A stretch of 45,907 bases of DNA. It comes from an uncultured Bacteroidales bacterium. GTDB lineage: Bacteria; Bacteroidota; Bacteroidia; Bacteroidales; UBA932. Made by a program: the position numbers and the translations under genes. The stretch spans positions 1 to 45,907 of the forward strand of contig CAMVGM010000016.1 in the NCBI GenBank assembly GCA_947167015.1, read 5' to 3'. Of this stretch, positions 16,779 through 26,642 are shown one piece after another. The notes beneath the pieces are model-generated. The model saw only the letters and a list, made by a program, of their open reading frames with translations, was not told the origin of the DNA and did no database searches. The first letter of the stretch is position 1. Every line of letters begins with the position of its first letter.

Positions 16779-19181
16779 TTATCGGGTTTTGATGTCAATC
16801 GATGCGTCTCCCAGTTCGCTGGAGACAGTGAGGGTCGCGGTGCCGCGTTCGCCGCGTAGTGATCGCACCACGGCGAGGGCCTTGCCGCTGAAGAGCGCCT
16901 TCTGCGTACCCTTGAGGCAGAGGGTATCGGCGGCGTTGCCGTTGTCCACGCCGAAGAGTTCACCGGCGCCTTCTACGCGGAAGCGCAGCATCTCTGAGGC
17001 GGTCGGGACGGCGCGGCCGGCGGCATCCACTGCCTCGACCGTAACGAAACTCAGGTCGTAACCGTCGGCGTTTATCAGTTCCCGATCGGCGCTTAGGCGG
17101 AGGGTGGCAGCAGCGCCGGTCGTCTCGCGCACGACGCGGGCGACTTCGCACCTGGCCTTATAGGAGACAGCCTCGATCCTGCCGGGCTCAAAGACAACCT
17201 CCCCCCAGAAAGCGTGCAGGCGGTCGCGCGTCTTGGCGCTGCGGCCAAGGGATTTGCCGTTCAGGAAGAGTTCGACTTCGTCAGCGCCATTGTAGTAGGC
17301 CCAGACATCGATTTTCTCGCCCGGCGTCCAATTCCAGTGGGGCAGCAGGTAGAGCATCGGGCCGTCTGTCCATTCGGACTGATACATATAATAGACATCC
17401 TTGGGGAAACCGGCCAGGTCCACCGCTCCGAAATAGGAGCTTCGGGAAGGCCAGCCCCAGGCAGTGGGCTCGCCCAGATAGTCGAAGCCGGTCCAGATGA
17501 ATCCGCCCGCGACGTAGTCCTTGTCCCGGACGGCAATCCAGCTGGCCTCGTGGGTGGTGGCCACATCCCAGATGGCACGGCAGTTGTCGTAGGCGGTCGC
17601 CTGGTTCGGGACCTGCCCCGCCAGCTCTTCCTCGGTCGGTTTGGGCACGCCTGCCCAGCGAGACCAACCGGCGACCCTTAGCCCCGTCGAGGGCTGGTAA
17701 TAGATACCGCGGCTGTTCTGGGCAGACACGGTCTCGGTGGCCAGAATCGGCTTGCCGGGGAACCAGACGCGCAGGGAATCGTATGCCCAGGCCCGGTAGT
17801 TGAGTCCCATCACGTCGAGCGCTCCGCTGGTATATACGCAGTTGTCGGCGTCAGCGCCGTTGCAACCGCAGGTCACCGGTCGCGTGGGATCGACGGAGCG
17901 GACCACCTCCGCGAGATGCCTGGAGAGTTTTTCGTTGGCCTGACGGGCTTCGGGTGTACGGGCAGACTGCTCGCCAATCTCGTTGCCGATGCTCCAGATC
18001 ACGACGCTCGGGTGGTTCCGGTCGCGCTTCACCCAGTCGGTCAGATCCCGGGTGTTCCATTCGTCGAAATAAGGGCTGTAGCCGGCGCCCCTTCCGTTTC
18101 CGCGCCATTTGTCGAAGGCCTCGTCGAGGACCAGCAGGCCCATTTCGTCACAGAGGTCCAGCAACTCGGACGCCGGGATATTATGGGAAGTGCGGATTGC
18201 ATTGAAGCCAGCGGCGGAGAGAATCTCCAGCTGGCGCTCCAGGGCCCTGCGGTGCACGGCGGTACCGATACAGCCCAGGTCGTGGTGCAGGCAGGCGCCG
18301 TTCATCTTGACGACGCGCCCATTGAGCAGGAAGCCCCGGTCGACATCCCACTCCGTGGTGCGGATGCCGATGCGGGTCTCGATCCGGTCGGCGAGCCTCC
18401 TTCCTAAGCGAACCTCCGTAACCACGCGGTAAAGGTAGGGATCCGTGATGTCCCATCGGTGCGGACGCCGAATTGTGAGGGGTTTACTGTCGGCGCCCTT
18501 CGCCACAGTGCGGCCACGCGCATCCAGAATCTTATGCCGGACACTCACGGCGCCGCCCTCCGGCGCATCGATTTCGGTCCGCACCAGCACGGTGGCCGCT
18601 TCGTCGCTGATTTGCGGGGTGGTCACGCAGACTCCGTTGTAGGCCACCCGCACGGCGGAAGTCGAGACTAAACGCACGTTGCGGTAGATGCCGCTGCCGG
18701 TATACCAGCGGCCGCTGGGCTGGAGGGAATGGTCCACCCGCACCGCGATAACATTGTCTTGTCCCGGGGGATTCAGCCAGGGCGTGAGCTCATAAGCAAA
18801 AGAACTGTAACCGTAAGGACGAAAACCCAGTTCGTGGCCGTTGACCCAGACAGTGCTGTTCAGATAGACACCGTCGAACTCCACCGCGACGCGCTCCGCC
18901 TGCGGCGTTGCGAAATGCTTGCGATACCAGCCGATGCCGCCGGGCAGGGCGCCGCCGTTGACCGTGGCGGGGTTCGTTGGGGAAAACTCTCCCTCGATGC
19001 TCCAGTCATGCGGCAGATGCAGGATGCGCCAATCACCGTCCATGAATCCCGGCGCCGACCAGGCGGAGTTGTCCCCGATGCGGAAACGCCAGTTGAAATT
19101 GAAATCTTCTGTGGTGCGGGATGCCGCCCAGACGTAACAGGACAGGAAACCAAGCAAAACCGGCAGCAAGATCTTTCTCAT
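16779..19181 (-). CDS. Glycoside hydrolase family 2 beta-galactosidase
   Basis: The 800-residue secreted enzyme starts MRKILLPVLLGFLSCYVWA; a longer frame opens upstream inside the GH53 gene, but the signal peptide fixes the start at 19181. Domains: GH2 sugar-binding (about 25-185, including LPHDWSIEGEF and YRKHF), Ig-like (about 185-290), TIM barrel (about 290-585) and C-terminal sandwich/Big-like domains (including WAYYNGADEVELFLNGKSLG). The acid/base is E401 in WSIGNE and the nucleophile E483 in LATETVSAQ. The motif VKMNGACLHHDLGCIG is typical of Bacteroidota GH2 beta-galactosidases. It should remove galactose from galacto-oligosaccharides in the periplasm or at the surface. One base separates it from the GH53 stop and five bases from the esterase start. 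Confidence 0.94.
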   Translation of the reverse strand: MRKILLPVLLGFLSCYVWAASRTTEDFNFNWRFRIGDNSAWSAPGFMDGDWRILHLPHDWSIEGEFSPTNPATVNGGALPGGIGWYRKHFATPQAERVAVEFDGVYLNSTVWVNGHELGFRPYGYSSFAYELTPWLNPPGQDNVIAVRVDHSLQPSGRWYTGSGIYRNVRLVSTSAVRVAYNGVCVTTPQISDEAATVLVRTEIDAPEGGAVSVRHKILDARGRTVAKGADSKPLTIRRPHRWDITDPYLYRVVTEVRLGRRLADRIETRIGIRTTEWDVDRGFLLNGRVVKMNGACLHHDLGCIGTAVHRRALERQLEILSAAGFNAIRTSHNIPASELLDLCDEMGLLVLDEAFDKWRGNGRGAGYSPYFDEWNTRDLTDWVKRDRNHPSVVIWSIGNEIGEQSARTPEARQANEKLSRHLAEVVRSVDPTRPVTCGCNGADADNCVYTSGALDVMGLNYRAWAYDSLRVWFPGKPILATETVSAQNSRGIYYQPSTGLRVAGWSRWAGVPKPTEEELAGQVPNQATAYDNCRAIWDVATTHEASWIAVRDKDYVAGGFIWTGFDYLGEPTAWGWPSRSSYFGAVDLAGFPKDVYYMYQSEWTDGPMLYLLPHWNWTPGEKIDVWAYYNGADEVELFLNGKSLGRSAKTRDRLHAFWGEVVFEPGRIEAVSYKARCEVARVVRETTGAAATLRLSADRELINADGYDLSFVTVEAVDAAGRAVPTASEMLRFRVEGAGELFGVDNGNAADTLCLKGTQKALFSGKALAVVRSLRGERGTATLTVSSELGDASIDIKTR

Positions 19182-19182
19182 A

Positions 19183-20313
19183 TCAATAATTCTTGAATGC
19201 ATCCATAATGACTGTCGGCTTCCCTTCGGAATCAAACGCGCCCAACTGATAGCCTCCCGGCATGGATTCCGGCTCCCAATAGAAAACCCCTTTGCAATGG
19301 CCGTCCGTGCGGTCCTGGCCTTCGCGGAGCAGGCGCGCGAGCTGGCGGCGGCCCTCCTCCAGCACCTCAGGGTGCTCCGGATCATCCAGGAAGCCGGTCT
19401 CGACGATCAGGCACTCCTTGCCGAATCTCTCCCAGACATGTTTGATGTTCTCGATGCAGTCGGAGATGACCTGGTCCGCATCCGTCATAGCGTGTTCTTC
19501 CGCCGCCCAATAGGGATAAAGCGACATACCAACCTGGTCGTACTGCGCACCATATTTTTCCAGCACGCCGAGATTCCGGTCGTACAGGTCCTGGTCAAAA
19601 CCGCTGTCCAGGTGGCAGAGGGTGATGATGTCCGGGAACACGCTCTTGGCAGCCAGCGCCCCTGCGTTGATGAATCCGGCATACTGCTCGGGGTTCAGTT
19701 CGAGGTGTCCCATACTCTCTTCGGGGATGGGAATCCTGTTCCTGCCGTTCCAAAGCATACCGTTCGCCGTCTCGTTGCCGATCTTGGCCCAGCGGGGGGT
19801 GATTCCATTGTCCTTCAGGCACTGCAAGATGTCTATTGTGTGGTCCCGGACATCCTTGAGCATTTGCTCATAGCTGTGATCCATCCACGCCGCCGGAATC
19901 GGCTGCTGCTTGGGATCGGACCAACTGTCGCTGTAATGGAAACTCAGCAGGATCTCCATGCCCTGCTCCTTGGCCACCAACGCCTTTGCGAGCACATCCT
20001 CTTTGTCGCAGAGGCCAATATGGTAAGCGGGGTCCGAGGGGTCGGGGGTCGGCTGGCCGGGACGCACCCACGGTTTGGGATTGACCCAGACCCGCAGGCT
20101 GACGGCGTTGAGCCCCAGTTCTTTCATCAGGGCTGTGCACTCACGCGCTTCGCCCGCAGCGTTCTTGTAATGGAACCCGCGCGCTTCCTGCGAGCGCGCG
20201 AAACTGATATCGGCACCCAGCCAGTAGGGTTCTGAAGAAGAATTGCCGTTGTTGCAGCCGACGAGCAGAATGGCTGCTGAAAGGACGATGAATGATAATG
20301 CGTATCTCATCAT
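19183..20313 (-). CDS. GH53 endo-beta-1,4-galactanase, lipoprotein
   Basis: GH53 cleaves beta-1,4-galactan side chains of rhamnogalacturonan I. The 376-residue protein has a lipobox (SAAILLVGC, Cys20) and is probably surface-exposed. The barrel begins YWLGADISFARSQEARG and shows LRVWVNPKPW and SFHYSDSWSDP, all family hallmarks. The catalytic pair is E181 in KIGNE and E305 in LIVETGF. Start is ATG 20313 or the next codon (MMRY). It is the first gene of a tightly packed minus-strand operon with GH2 and carboxylesterase, and is divergent from the esterase-SusC-SusD operon. This is the intact copy; the plus-strand GH53 at 13736 is broken. Confidence 0.95.
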   Translation of the reverse strand: MMRYALSFIVLSAAILLVGCNNGNSSSEPYWLGADISFARSQEARGFHYKNAAGEARECTALMKELGLNAVSLRVWVNPKPWVRPGQPTPDPSDPAYHIGLCDKEDVLAKALVAKEQGMEILLSFHYSDSWSDPKQQPIPAAWMDHSYEQMLKDVRDHTIDILQCLKDNGITPRWAKIGNETANGMLWNGRNRIPIPEESMGHLELNPEQYAGFINAGALAAKSVFPDIITLCHLDSGFDQDLYDRNLGVLEKYGAQYDQVGMSLYPYWAAEEHAMTDADQVISDCIENIKHVWERFGKECLIVETGFLDDPEHPEVLEEGRRQLARLLREGQDRTDGHCKGVFYWEPESMPGGYQLGAFDSEGKPTVIMDAFKNY

Positions 20314-20331
20314 ATTGCGTTTTTTACCATT

Positions 20332-20339
20332 TAAAAGTA
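20332..20339 (-). promoter_or_regulatory. Possible -7 box for the GH53-GH2-esterase operon
   Basis: TACTTTTA on the minus strand differs from TAnnTTTG only at the last base and lies about 20 bases upstream of the GH53 start. A CTTG at 20356-20359 could be a poor -33 element. The surrounding 241-base intergenic region separates two divergent operons. Confidence 0.35.
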
Positions 20340-20458
20340 CGCCTTATGCACGAGACAAGCAAGCCTCCGACCGATTTGTGTTACAATCCGTCCGAACAGG
20401 ACAAGCGCACGGAATGGTGCCGGAAAGCGATTGTTATCCTTTTCAGTCCGTGTCAAGC

Positions 20459-20474
20459 TTTGTCCGATTCGTGA
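20459..20474 (+). promoter_or_regulatory. Candidate operator shared with 30489-30504
   Basis: TTTGTCCGATTCGTGA lies between the divergent GH53 and esterase-SusCD operons. A near copy (13 of 16 bases) occurs at 30489-30504, in front of the HTCS and the second type-B carboxylesterase. A related half-site, CAGTCCGTGTCA, lies just upstream. A shared motif in both control regions of the locus would suit an HTCS binding site; binding is not shown by the sequence. Confidence 0.4.
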
Positions 20475-20554
20475 AAAGTTGCCAGAGTAATATTCTTCAT
20501 TTTTGCTACACGGGAATGAAGTCCTCTACACGGAAAACAAATACGATATTAGCA

Positions 20555-21703
20555 ATGCAAATCAAAAACCTTTTCACTACCCTTGCCGGACTTATCGCAT
20601 GCGCCGCACTTTCCGCACAGGAGAAACTGGTCTCTCCTGTAATCGGAGAGCGCGAGGTTACTTTCTCCATGTATGCCCCCGCCGCCCGGGAAGTGTCGGT
20701 CCACGGATCCTGGATGGATCCGGACGACAACTGCTACGGCACACCGGTCTGGACGTCCGAGATCGAGGTTGTCAAGATGAAGAAGGACAAAACCGGCGTC
20801 TGGTCTTGCTCGATTCCTCTTCCTTCCTGCGACCTGTGGACCTACAATTTCTATGTGGATGGTGTCTATGTCCTCGATCCTAACAATAAATTCGTCCAGT
20901 GGGACGGGACGCGCGAACTCAGTGTCCTGCTCATCGAAGGGGACGTGACGAAAAACTTTACCGGGGCGACACGGCACGGCAATGTCGAACTTGTCTGGTA
21001 TGACTCTCCCACACTCGGGCAGGAGCGCCGGATGATGGTCTATACGCCCTATGGCTATGAGACATGTAACAAGCCCTATCCCGTGTTGTACCTGCTTCAT
21101 GGCGGAATGTGCGACGAAACTACCTGGGACAATATGGCGCAGGCCACAGCCATCCTCGACAACCGCATCCAGAAAGGCGAGGCGGAGCCGATGATCGTCG
21201 TAATGCCCAATGGCAATCCTTCCCAGAATGCCGCTCCGTACAAGTTCTTTGCCAATGAAGACCGCAACGAGGCTCTCACGAGAGAGCGAAATGCCTATGT
21301 CAATTCGTTGGTCATGGACATCATCCCCTATGTTGAGAATCACTACCGCGTGATTCCGGACAAGGCCCACCGAGCCGTCTCGGGCCTGTCGATGGGCGGA
21401 GCGCATACCCTGGCCGTGACGGCAGCCTATCCAGACGTGTTTGATTACATCTGCCCGATGGGGTGCGGCGGCAATCGCAGCGAAGATTTCCTTGCCGGTA
21501 TCCAGGGCATCAAGAAAGCCGGGTATAAACTCTATTGGCATGCAGCCGGGACGGCGGACTTCGCCCATCCGGGCGCCGTGGTGCTGGACGAGATCCTGAC
21601 CGAGAACGGTATGCCGCACACTTTCTACGAGAAGAACGGAGGCCACACCTGGAGCAACTGGCGCATCTTCCTGGACACGATGCTCCCGCTGCTGTTCAGG
21701 TAA
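20555..21703 (+). CDS. CE1-like esterase with N-terminal E-set (CBM48-like) domain
   Basis: The 382-residue secreted protein starts MQIKNLFTTLAGLIACAALS with a signal peptide; an in-frame ATG at 20516 is less likely. An N-terminal E-set/CBM48-like domain spans about 25-120 (REVTFSMYAPAAREVSVHGS). An alpha/beta-hydrolase of the esterase D/feruloyl esterase type follows from about 140 (YTPYGYETCNKPYPVLYLLH). The nucleophile is Ser279 in SGLSMGG and the catalytic His is H364 in NGGHTW. Enzymes with this architecture in Bacteroidota include feruloyl and acetyl esterases. It precedes SusC by 71 bases on the same strand, so it is probably the first gene of the esterase-SusC-SusD operon. Removal of ferulate from galactan is a reasonable inference. 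Confidence 0.9.
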   Translation: MQIKNLFTTLAGLIACAALSAQEKLVSPVIGEREVTFSMYAPAAREVSVHGSWMDPDDNCYGTPVWTSEIEVVKMKKDKTGVWSCSIPLPSCDLWTYNFYVDGVYVLDPNNKFVQWDGTRELSVLLIEGDVTKNFTGATRHGNVELVWYDSPTLGQERRMMVYTPYGYETCNKPYPVLYLLHGGMCDETTWDNMAQATAILDNRIQKGEAEPMIVVMPNGNPSQNAAPYKFFANEDRNEALTRERNAYVNSLVMDIIPYVENHYRVIPDKAHRAVSGLSMGGAHTLAVTAAYPDVFDYICPMGCGGNRSEDFLAGIQGIKKAGYKLYWHAAGTADFAHPGAVVLDEILTENGMPHTFYEKNGGHTWSNWRIFLDTMLPLLFR

Positions 21704-21774
21704 AGATTCGTTTGTCCTACGTCCAAACATCTGCAACGAACTATTGATCCACAATAACCTCTAAAAAAAATCCA

Positions 21775-24700
21775 ATGAAAAAAACTCTCTTCTCCATGTT
21801 GGCTCTTTTCCTCGGCACTGTCGCGGCGCTGGGACAGACCGTGACCGGCCAGGTCATGGACAGCCAGCGTGAGCCGATCATCGGGGCCGGCATCGTCGCT
21901 CCCGGCAGGACCGGCGGCGCCATTACCGATGTAAATGGCCACTATTCCATTGCCGCCAAGGCGGGCGATGTACTTGAGTTCTCCGCCATCGGCTACAAGA
22001 CCACCCGGGTCACAGTCGGGACGGGGAGCGTGATTGACGTTATCCTCCCGGATGATGTCGACCTGCTCAACGAAGCCATCATCACAGGCTATGGTTCCGT
22101 GTCCAGAAAGAACCTTACGACAGCTATCGCCAAAGTCGAAGCCGACAAGGTCGATAAAGTGGCTACCGCCAACATGAATCAGATGCTCATGGGACGTGCG
22201 GCAGGTCTTCAGGCCACCATGCAGAGTGCTCAGCCGGGCGGCGGTGTGAGCGTGACCATCCGCGGTGGCGGCACCCCTATTTATGTCGTCGACGGCATTG
22301 TTGTGCCGAGTGATGCACTGAATGGCTCTTCCGGCGGAACGGTAACCACCATGCCGAGCAGTATCAACCGCGCAGGTCTTGCCGGCATCAATCCGGAAGA
22401 CATCGAGTCCATCGAAGTCCTGAAGGATGCATCTGCATCCATCTATGGTGTCAATGCGGCCAACGGTGTCATCCTCATCACCACCAAGAAAGGAAGGGAA
22501 GGCAGGCTTCGCGTGACGTATGACGGAGCCTATTCCCTGGTTACACTCTATCCTTTTATGGAAATGCTCAGCGGAAAGGACTACATGACGTATGTCAACA
22601 AGTTCCAGATGGAGAGATATCTCTATAACAATAAGATGGGCGCATATGGTCCGAACCCCTATGACGGCAATGCGCCTTCTACGTTCAGTGATGCTCAGAT
22701 AGCAGCGGCGACCAACGACACCAACTGGATCGACTACGTTCTCCGTAACGGTCATATCCACAATCACAACCTGACCATCAACGGCGGTACCGACAGGGTC
22801 ACCTATTATGTGTCGGGCAATTTCTTCCAGCAGCAAGGAAATGTCCAGAACAACGACATGCAGCGCTTCATCATCAGAAGCAACGTTTCCGCCAAGCTTG
22901 CGAACTTCATCAGGGTCTCCAGCAATTTGAACTATACCAAGTCCGTCAACCACAACGGTACGGTGGGTTCTTCTACGCAGGGACGTGGTGCGCAGGCGGG
23001 CGGTATGATCATCGCCGCACTCAGTTATCCCAACTATCTTCCCGTCAGGGATGAAAATGGTAATTATACGACCTGGAGTTATTATCCCAATGCCGTCGCC
23101 ATGCTCGAGATGACCGACAAGAGTGAACAGTCCTTGTTTACGGCAAATTTCAATGCAGATGTGGACATCATCAAGAACATGCTCACCTTCAAGGCCATGT
23201 ACGGATTCAACGTCGAGAACGACAAACGAAGCTGCTACATTCCTTCAACGGTATTCTTTGATGGTCTGTTCCGCTCCAGGGGCAGTGTCGTGACTTCGGA
23301 CCGGTTCTATGACAGCTTGGAATCCACCCTCAACTTCGATCACAAGTTCTTCGATGCGTTGCAGGTGAATGCCATGGTCGGAGTCGGGCGTTACACCACT
23401 AATTATGAAGGACTTGGCGTAGCATATACGGACACATACGACGCCATCCAGAATTACAATATTTCCGCAGCGTCCGGCGTGGTCAGTCCTTCATCCTGGA
23501 AGAAGGCTTCCGAAAAGCGTTCCTTCTTCTCCACGCTCTCCCTTGACCTTCTTGACCGTTATGTCCTTGCCGGTACGCTCCGTCGTGACGGTACCGACAA
23601 GTTCTTCCCGGGTCACAAGTATTCCTGGTTCCCCTCCGTATCGGGTGCCTGGAAAATATACAACGAAGGCTTCATGAAGGATATTCCCTGGATCAACATG
23701 CTCAAACTCAGGGCTTCCATCGGCGTAACGGGTTCCGATACCATCACCGATGAACTCTATAGCGCATACTCCCCGAACAACACGCTTGTGAAATTCGACC
23801 AGAACTCGACCACATTTGTCCCTGTTTACCTTTCTTCCCAGGAATACTCTGATATCTCCTGGCAGAAAACCATCATGAAGAACATCGGTCTCGACTTCGT
23901 TGTCCTGGACAACAGACTGTCCGGCAGTTTTGACCTCTTCGCCAATGATATCACGGACATGTTGACGTACGGCAACACCAGTGCTCTTGACATATTCGGT
24001 ACCAAGCCCATCAATTACGGACATATCCGCCGTCACGGATGGGATGCGACGATCACCAGCCAGAATATCGTCAAGCACGACTTCAGCTGGTCTTCGACGC
24101 TCACGCTGTCCAGGTACAAGGCTTATTGGATCGAGCGTGAGCCGAATTACACCTACGGCAACGACTATCAGATCCGCGTCAACGAGCCGACCAGCATCAG
24201 TTACTTCTATGAAACAAACGGATTCATCCTTCCCGACAAGAGCAACATGCCTTCTTACCAGCCTGAAGGATGGCAGGATCCGGGCCAGCCCATCATCGTG
24301 GATCAGAACGGCGATGGAGAAATCACGATCGAAGATATCGTCCATAAGGACGGATTCCCGTCGCTCTATCTTGGATTCGGGAATACCTTCAACTATAAGA
24401 ATTGGGACCTTGACATCTTCATGTACGCCCAGCTTGGCGTAGTAAAAGGCAATACCCTTTCGACCTGGTCATCTATCAATGACATCTATAACGCCGAGCG
24501 CAACCAGTCCATCTATGTAAAGGACATCTACCACTCCACGGATAATTATCAGAACGCCAAGTATCCCGGTATTGCACAAGCACTCATGGCATCCGCTCCG
24601 CTGCCGGGCAGCTGCGGCACGGATCTCGGTCGTGAGAAAGCGGACTTCCTCCGGGTAAGGAACATCACGCTCGGCTACAACTTCAACACCCAGCGCATGG

Positions 24701-24885
24701 GATTGGGGAAAGTCTGCAACGCTCTGAGACTCTACTTCGATGTCCAGAATCCGTTTACATTTACCAGTTTCAGAGTATTTGACCCTGAGATCAACACGCA
24801 CGGCAATGCCGGCGGAAAGGCCAACGGCGGAGAATATCCTATGACCAGATCCTGGTCAGTCGGTCTTAAGGTATCTTTCAACTAA
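21775..24885 (+). CDS. SusC/RagA-like TonB-linked outer-membrane transporter
   Basis: The 1036-residue protein imports oligosaccharides through the outer membrane together with the SusD-like lipoprotein. It has a signal peptide ending near ALGQ, then a carboxypeptidase-regulatory domain at about 22-105 (VTGQVMDSQREPIIGAGIV). The plug is at about 110-235, with GRAAGLQATMQSAQPGG, IYVVDGIVV and the SusC signature ILITTKKGREG. A 22-strand-type barrel follows and ends WSVGLKVSFN. No STN domain is present, so no direct anti-sigma signalling is expected. It is followed by the SusD gene after 14 bases. Third positions look more AT-rich than in the flanking genes, hinting at a different history for this pair. 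Confidence 0.97.
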   Translation: MKKTLFSMLALFLGTVAALGQTVTGQVMDSQREPIIGAGIVAPGRTGGAITDVNGHYSIAAKAGDVLEFSAIGYKTTRVTVGTGSVIDVILPDDVDLLNEAIITGYGSVSRKNLTTAIAKVEADKVDKVATANMNQMLMGRAAGLQATMQSAQPGGGVSVTIRGGGTPIYVVDGIVVPSDALNGSSGGTVTTMPSSINRAGLAGINPEDIESIEVLKDASASIYGVNAANGVILITTKKGREGRLRVTYDGAYSLVTLYPFMEMLSGKDYMTYVNKFQMERYLYNNKMGAYGPNPYDGNAPSTFSDAQIAAATNDTNWIDYVLRNGHIHNHNLTINGGTDRVTYYVSGNFFQQQGNVQNNDMQRFIIRSNVSAKLANFIRVSSNLNYTKSVNHNGTVGSSTQGRGAQAGGMIIAALSYPNYLPVRDENGNYTTWSYYPNAVAMLEMTDKSEQSLFTANFNADVDIIKNMLTFKAMYGFNVENDKRSCYIPSTVFFDGLFRSRGSVVTSDRFYDSLESTLNFDHKFFDALQVNAMVGVGRYTTNYEGLGVAYTDTYDAIQNYNISAASGVVSPSSWKKASEKRSFFSTLSLDLLDRYVLAGTLRRDGTDKFFPGHKYSWFPSVSGAWKIYNEGFMKDIPWINMLKLRASIGVTGSDTITDELYSAYSPNNTLVKFDQNSTTFVPVYLSSQEYSDISWQKTIMKNIGLDFVVLDNRLSGSFDLFANDITDMLTYGNTSALDIFGTKPINYGHIRRHGWDATITSQNIVKHDFSWSSTLTLSRYKAYWIEREPNYTYGNDYQIRVNEPTSISYFYETNGFILPDKSNMPSYQPEGWQDPGQPIIVDQNGDGEITIEDIVHKDGFPSLYLGFGNTFNYKNWDLDIFMYAQLGVVKGNTLSTWSSINDIYNAERNQSIYVKDIYHSTDNYQNAKYPGIAQALMASAPLPGSCGTDLGREKADFLRVRNITLGYNFNTQRMGLGKVCNALRLYFDVQNPFTFTSFRVFDPEINTHGNAGGKANGGEYPMTRSWSVGLKVSFN

Positions 24886-24899
24886 CAGATGAATCAACC

Positions 24900-26501
24900 A
24901 TGAAAACGAATTTATATAAAGTAGCTGTTACAGCCCTGGCTGTCCTGTTGATGGCTTCTTCTTGCGAGAAGAATTTCGACGCCCAGATTTACGACAAGCT
25001 TAGCTCGACCAACTTCCCGCTGACCGAGTCGGATTTCGAGAATTACGTCATGCAGTGCTACCTTCCTTTCACGGGGGTGTGGGACTATACGCTCTCGGCA
25101 TCGGGACCGTTCTATTCCTACAACAAAGGCATTCAGTGCCACTTCAACCAGCCTTCCGATGAATCGGCGCGCCCGATTACGAGATGGTGGAGCACGACCC
25201 TCGTGGAATGTAATTTCAAGCCCTGCGAGACTTGGGGAAGAGGGGCCGGCGACGGTACTCCGTCCTATCTGAACAAGATCCGTGACATCACCCGTTTCAC
25301 GCAGATTGTGGGTGAGCTGGAGGAGACTGACAAACTCTCCGACGCAAAGAAAAAAGCTTTTGTGGCCGAGGTTCGGCTCATCCGGGGTATTACGATGTAC
25401 TACCTGATGCACATCTATGGCCCCGTCCCCGTGATCGTCGATCCCGCATTGGTAAAAGACGAGGATGCGCTCAAGGACTGGAGCCGTCCGTCACTCGACC
25501 AGATGTGCAAATTCATTGAGGACGATTTCAACTTCGCCGTCGAGAATCTCCCCGAGACACAGCCGCAGAGCGGCCGCTATAACCGGGACTATGCACGTTT
25601 CTGGTTAATGCGCCACTGCCTCAACGAGGGCTCGCACATGTCGGGCAACTATCAGAAGGCGTATGACCTGTACACGCAGTTCAAGGGCGGTTATCGGCTA
25701 TTCACCCAGGGAGCGAACCCGTTCAAGGAACTCTTCTACGAAGAGAACGAGAAGAACTCCGAGTACATCATGGCTATGGAAACGACGGCAAGCGCAGACC
25801 TCGAGGCCAAGAACGGAAACGGGGTTTGTATCCTCAATTATGTCATTCCCATGGACCTCGCGAAGGAAGGCGAATTCGAGAGCCTCGGCCTCAGCTGGTC
25901 CGGTCAATGCTATGCGGTCAATCCGAAATTCTACGACACTTTCGAGGAGAATGATCTGCGCAAGGCCTGTATCGTGACCCACTACAATTCCGCGTGGGGA
26001 TGGGGATCCTATAGTCCGGAAACGATCAATGCCAACTGGTATGGCTACATCATCTGGAAGTATCCCATGACAAAAACCTCTGCCCACAATGGCGCCGACT
26101 ACCCGCTTGCCCGCTGGGCTGATGTCATGCTTATGCGCGCAGAGGCTGATGTCCGGCTCCACAACGCCGTTTCTGCAGAAGCTGTCGATCTCGTGAACCA
26201 GATACGTGCCAGAGCGGGACTCGAGGGACTCAAGGAAGAAGCGACCTCGTCGGTAAGTGCATTCCTCGATGCCCTTCTTATGGAAAGAGGCCACGAATTC
26301 TTCTGGGAAGGCCAGAGGAAGATCGATCTGATCCGGTTCGGGAAATACCATACGATCATGACGGCCGATGGCAGGGAACCGTCCGCACAGTATCTGCCGA
26401 TGCCTAATTTCGCCATGGAAGAAGCCGAGGCAGCGGGCATCACGCTTGAAAGATATTTCTTCCGCGATGATTATGACGGTCCGAAGAACTCTCTTAAATA
26501 G
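24900..26501 (+). CDS. SusD/RagB-like glycan-binding lipoprotein
   Basis: The 533-residue lipoprotein (Cys22 in LLMASSC) is the surface lid that binds glycan and delivers it to the SusC channel. Family features include RDITRFTQIVGELEETDKLS, AEVRLIRGITMYYLMHIYGP with the Arg/Tyr TPR-like helices, and the C-terminal MLMRAEADVRLHNA, VNQIRARAGL and ERGHEFFWEGQRKIDLIRFG. Length is normal for SusD. It sits 14 bases after SusC. No surface glycan-binding protein gene follows, unlike most pectic-galactan loci; a hairpin terminator comes next and the HTCS gene is convergent. Confidence 0.96.
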   Translation: MKTNLYKVAVTALAVLLMASSCEKNFDAQIYDKLSSTNFPLTESDFENYVMQCYLPFTGVWDYTLSASGPFYSYNKGIQCHFNQPSDESARPITRWWSTTLVECNFKPCETWGRGAGDGTPSYLNKIRDITRFTQIVGELEETDKLSDAKKKAFVAEVRLIRGITMYYLMHIYGPVPVIVDPALVKDEDALKDWSRPSLDQMCKFIEDDFNFAVENLPETQPQSGRYNRDYARFWLMRHCLNEGSHMSGNYQKAYDLYTQFKGGYRLFTQGANPFKELFYEENEKNSEYIMAMETTASADLEAKNGNGVCILNYVIPMDLAKEGEFESLGLSWSGQCYAVNPKFYDTFEENDLRKACIVTHYNSAWGWGSYSPETINANWYGYIIWKYPMTKTSAHNGADYPLARWADVMLMRAEADVRLHNAVSAEAVDLVNQIRARAGLEGLKEEATSSVSAFLDALLMERGHEFFWEGQRKIDLIRFGKYHTIMTADGREPSAQYLPMPNFAMEEAEAAGITLERYFFRDDYDGPKNSLK

Positions 26502-26573
26502 GTAGATAATAGACTTTGCTAAAGGCGGTTAGTTCGCTTTTAGTTTAACATTGGGTTAAATAATTAAATCACT

Positions 26574-26604
26574 GAAGGGCGCCCGCTCGATGCGGCCGCC
26601 CTTC
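26574..26604 (+). terminator. Hairpin terminator after susD
   Basis: GAAGGGCG (26574-26581) pairs with CGCCCTTC (26597-26604); inside it CCGC (26583-26586) pairs with GCGG (26592-26595). A weak T-rich tail (TTCTTCC) follows. It lies about 70 bases past the SusD stop and just ahead of the convergent HTCS stop, so it could serve either strand, though the tail suits plus. Confidence 0.5.
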
Positions 26605-26642
26605 TTCCATTGAATGCCGGTCCTGTACGGATGCCGGGCCGG

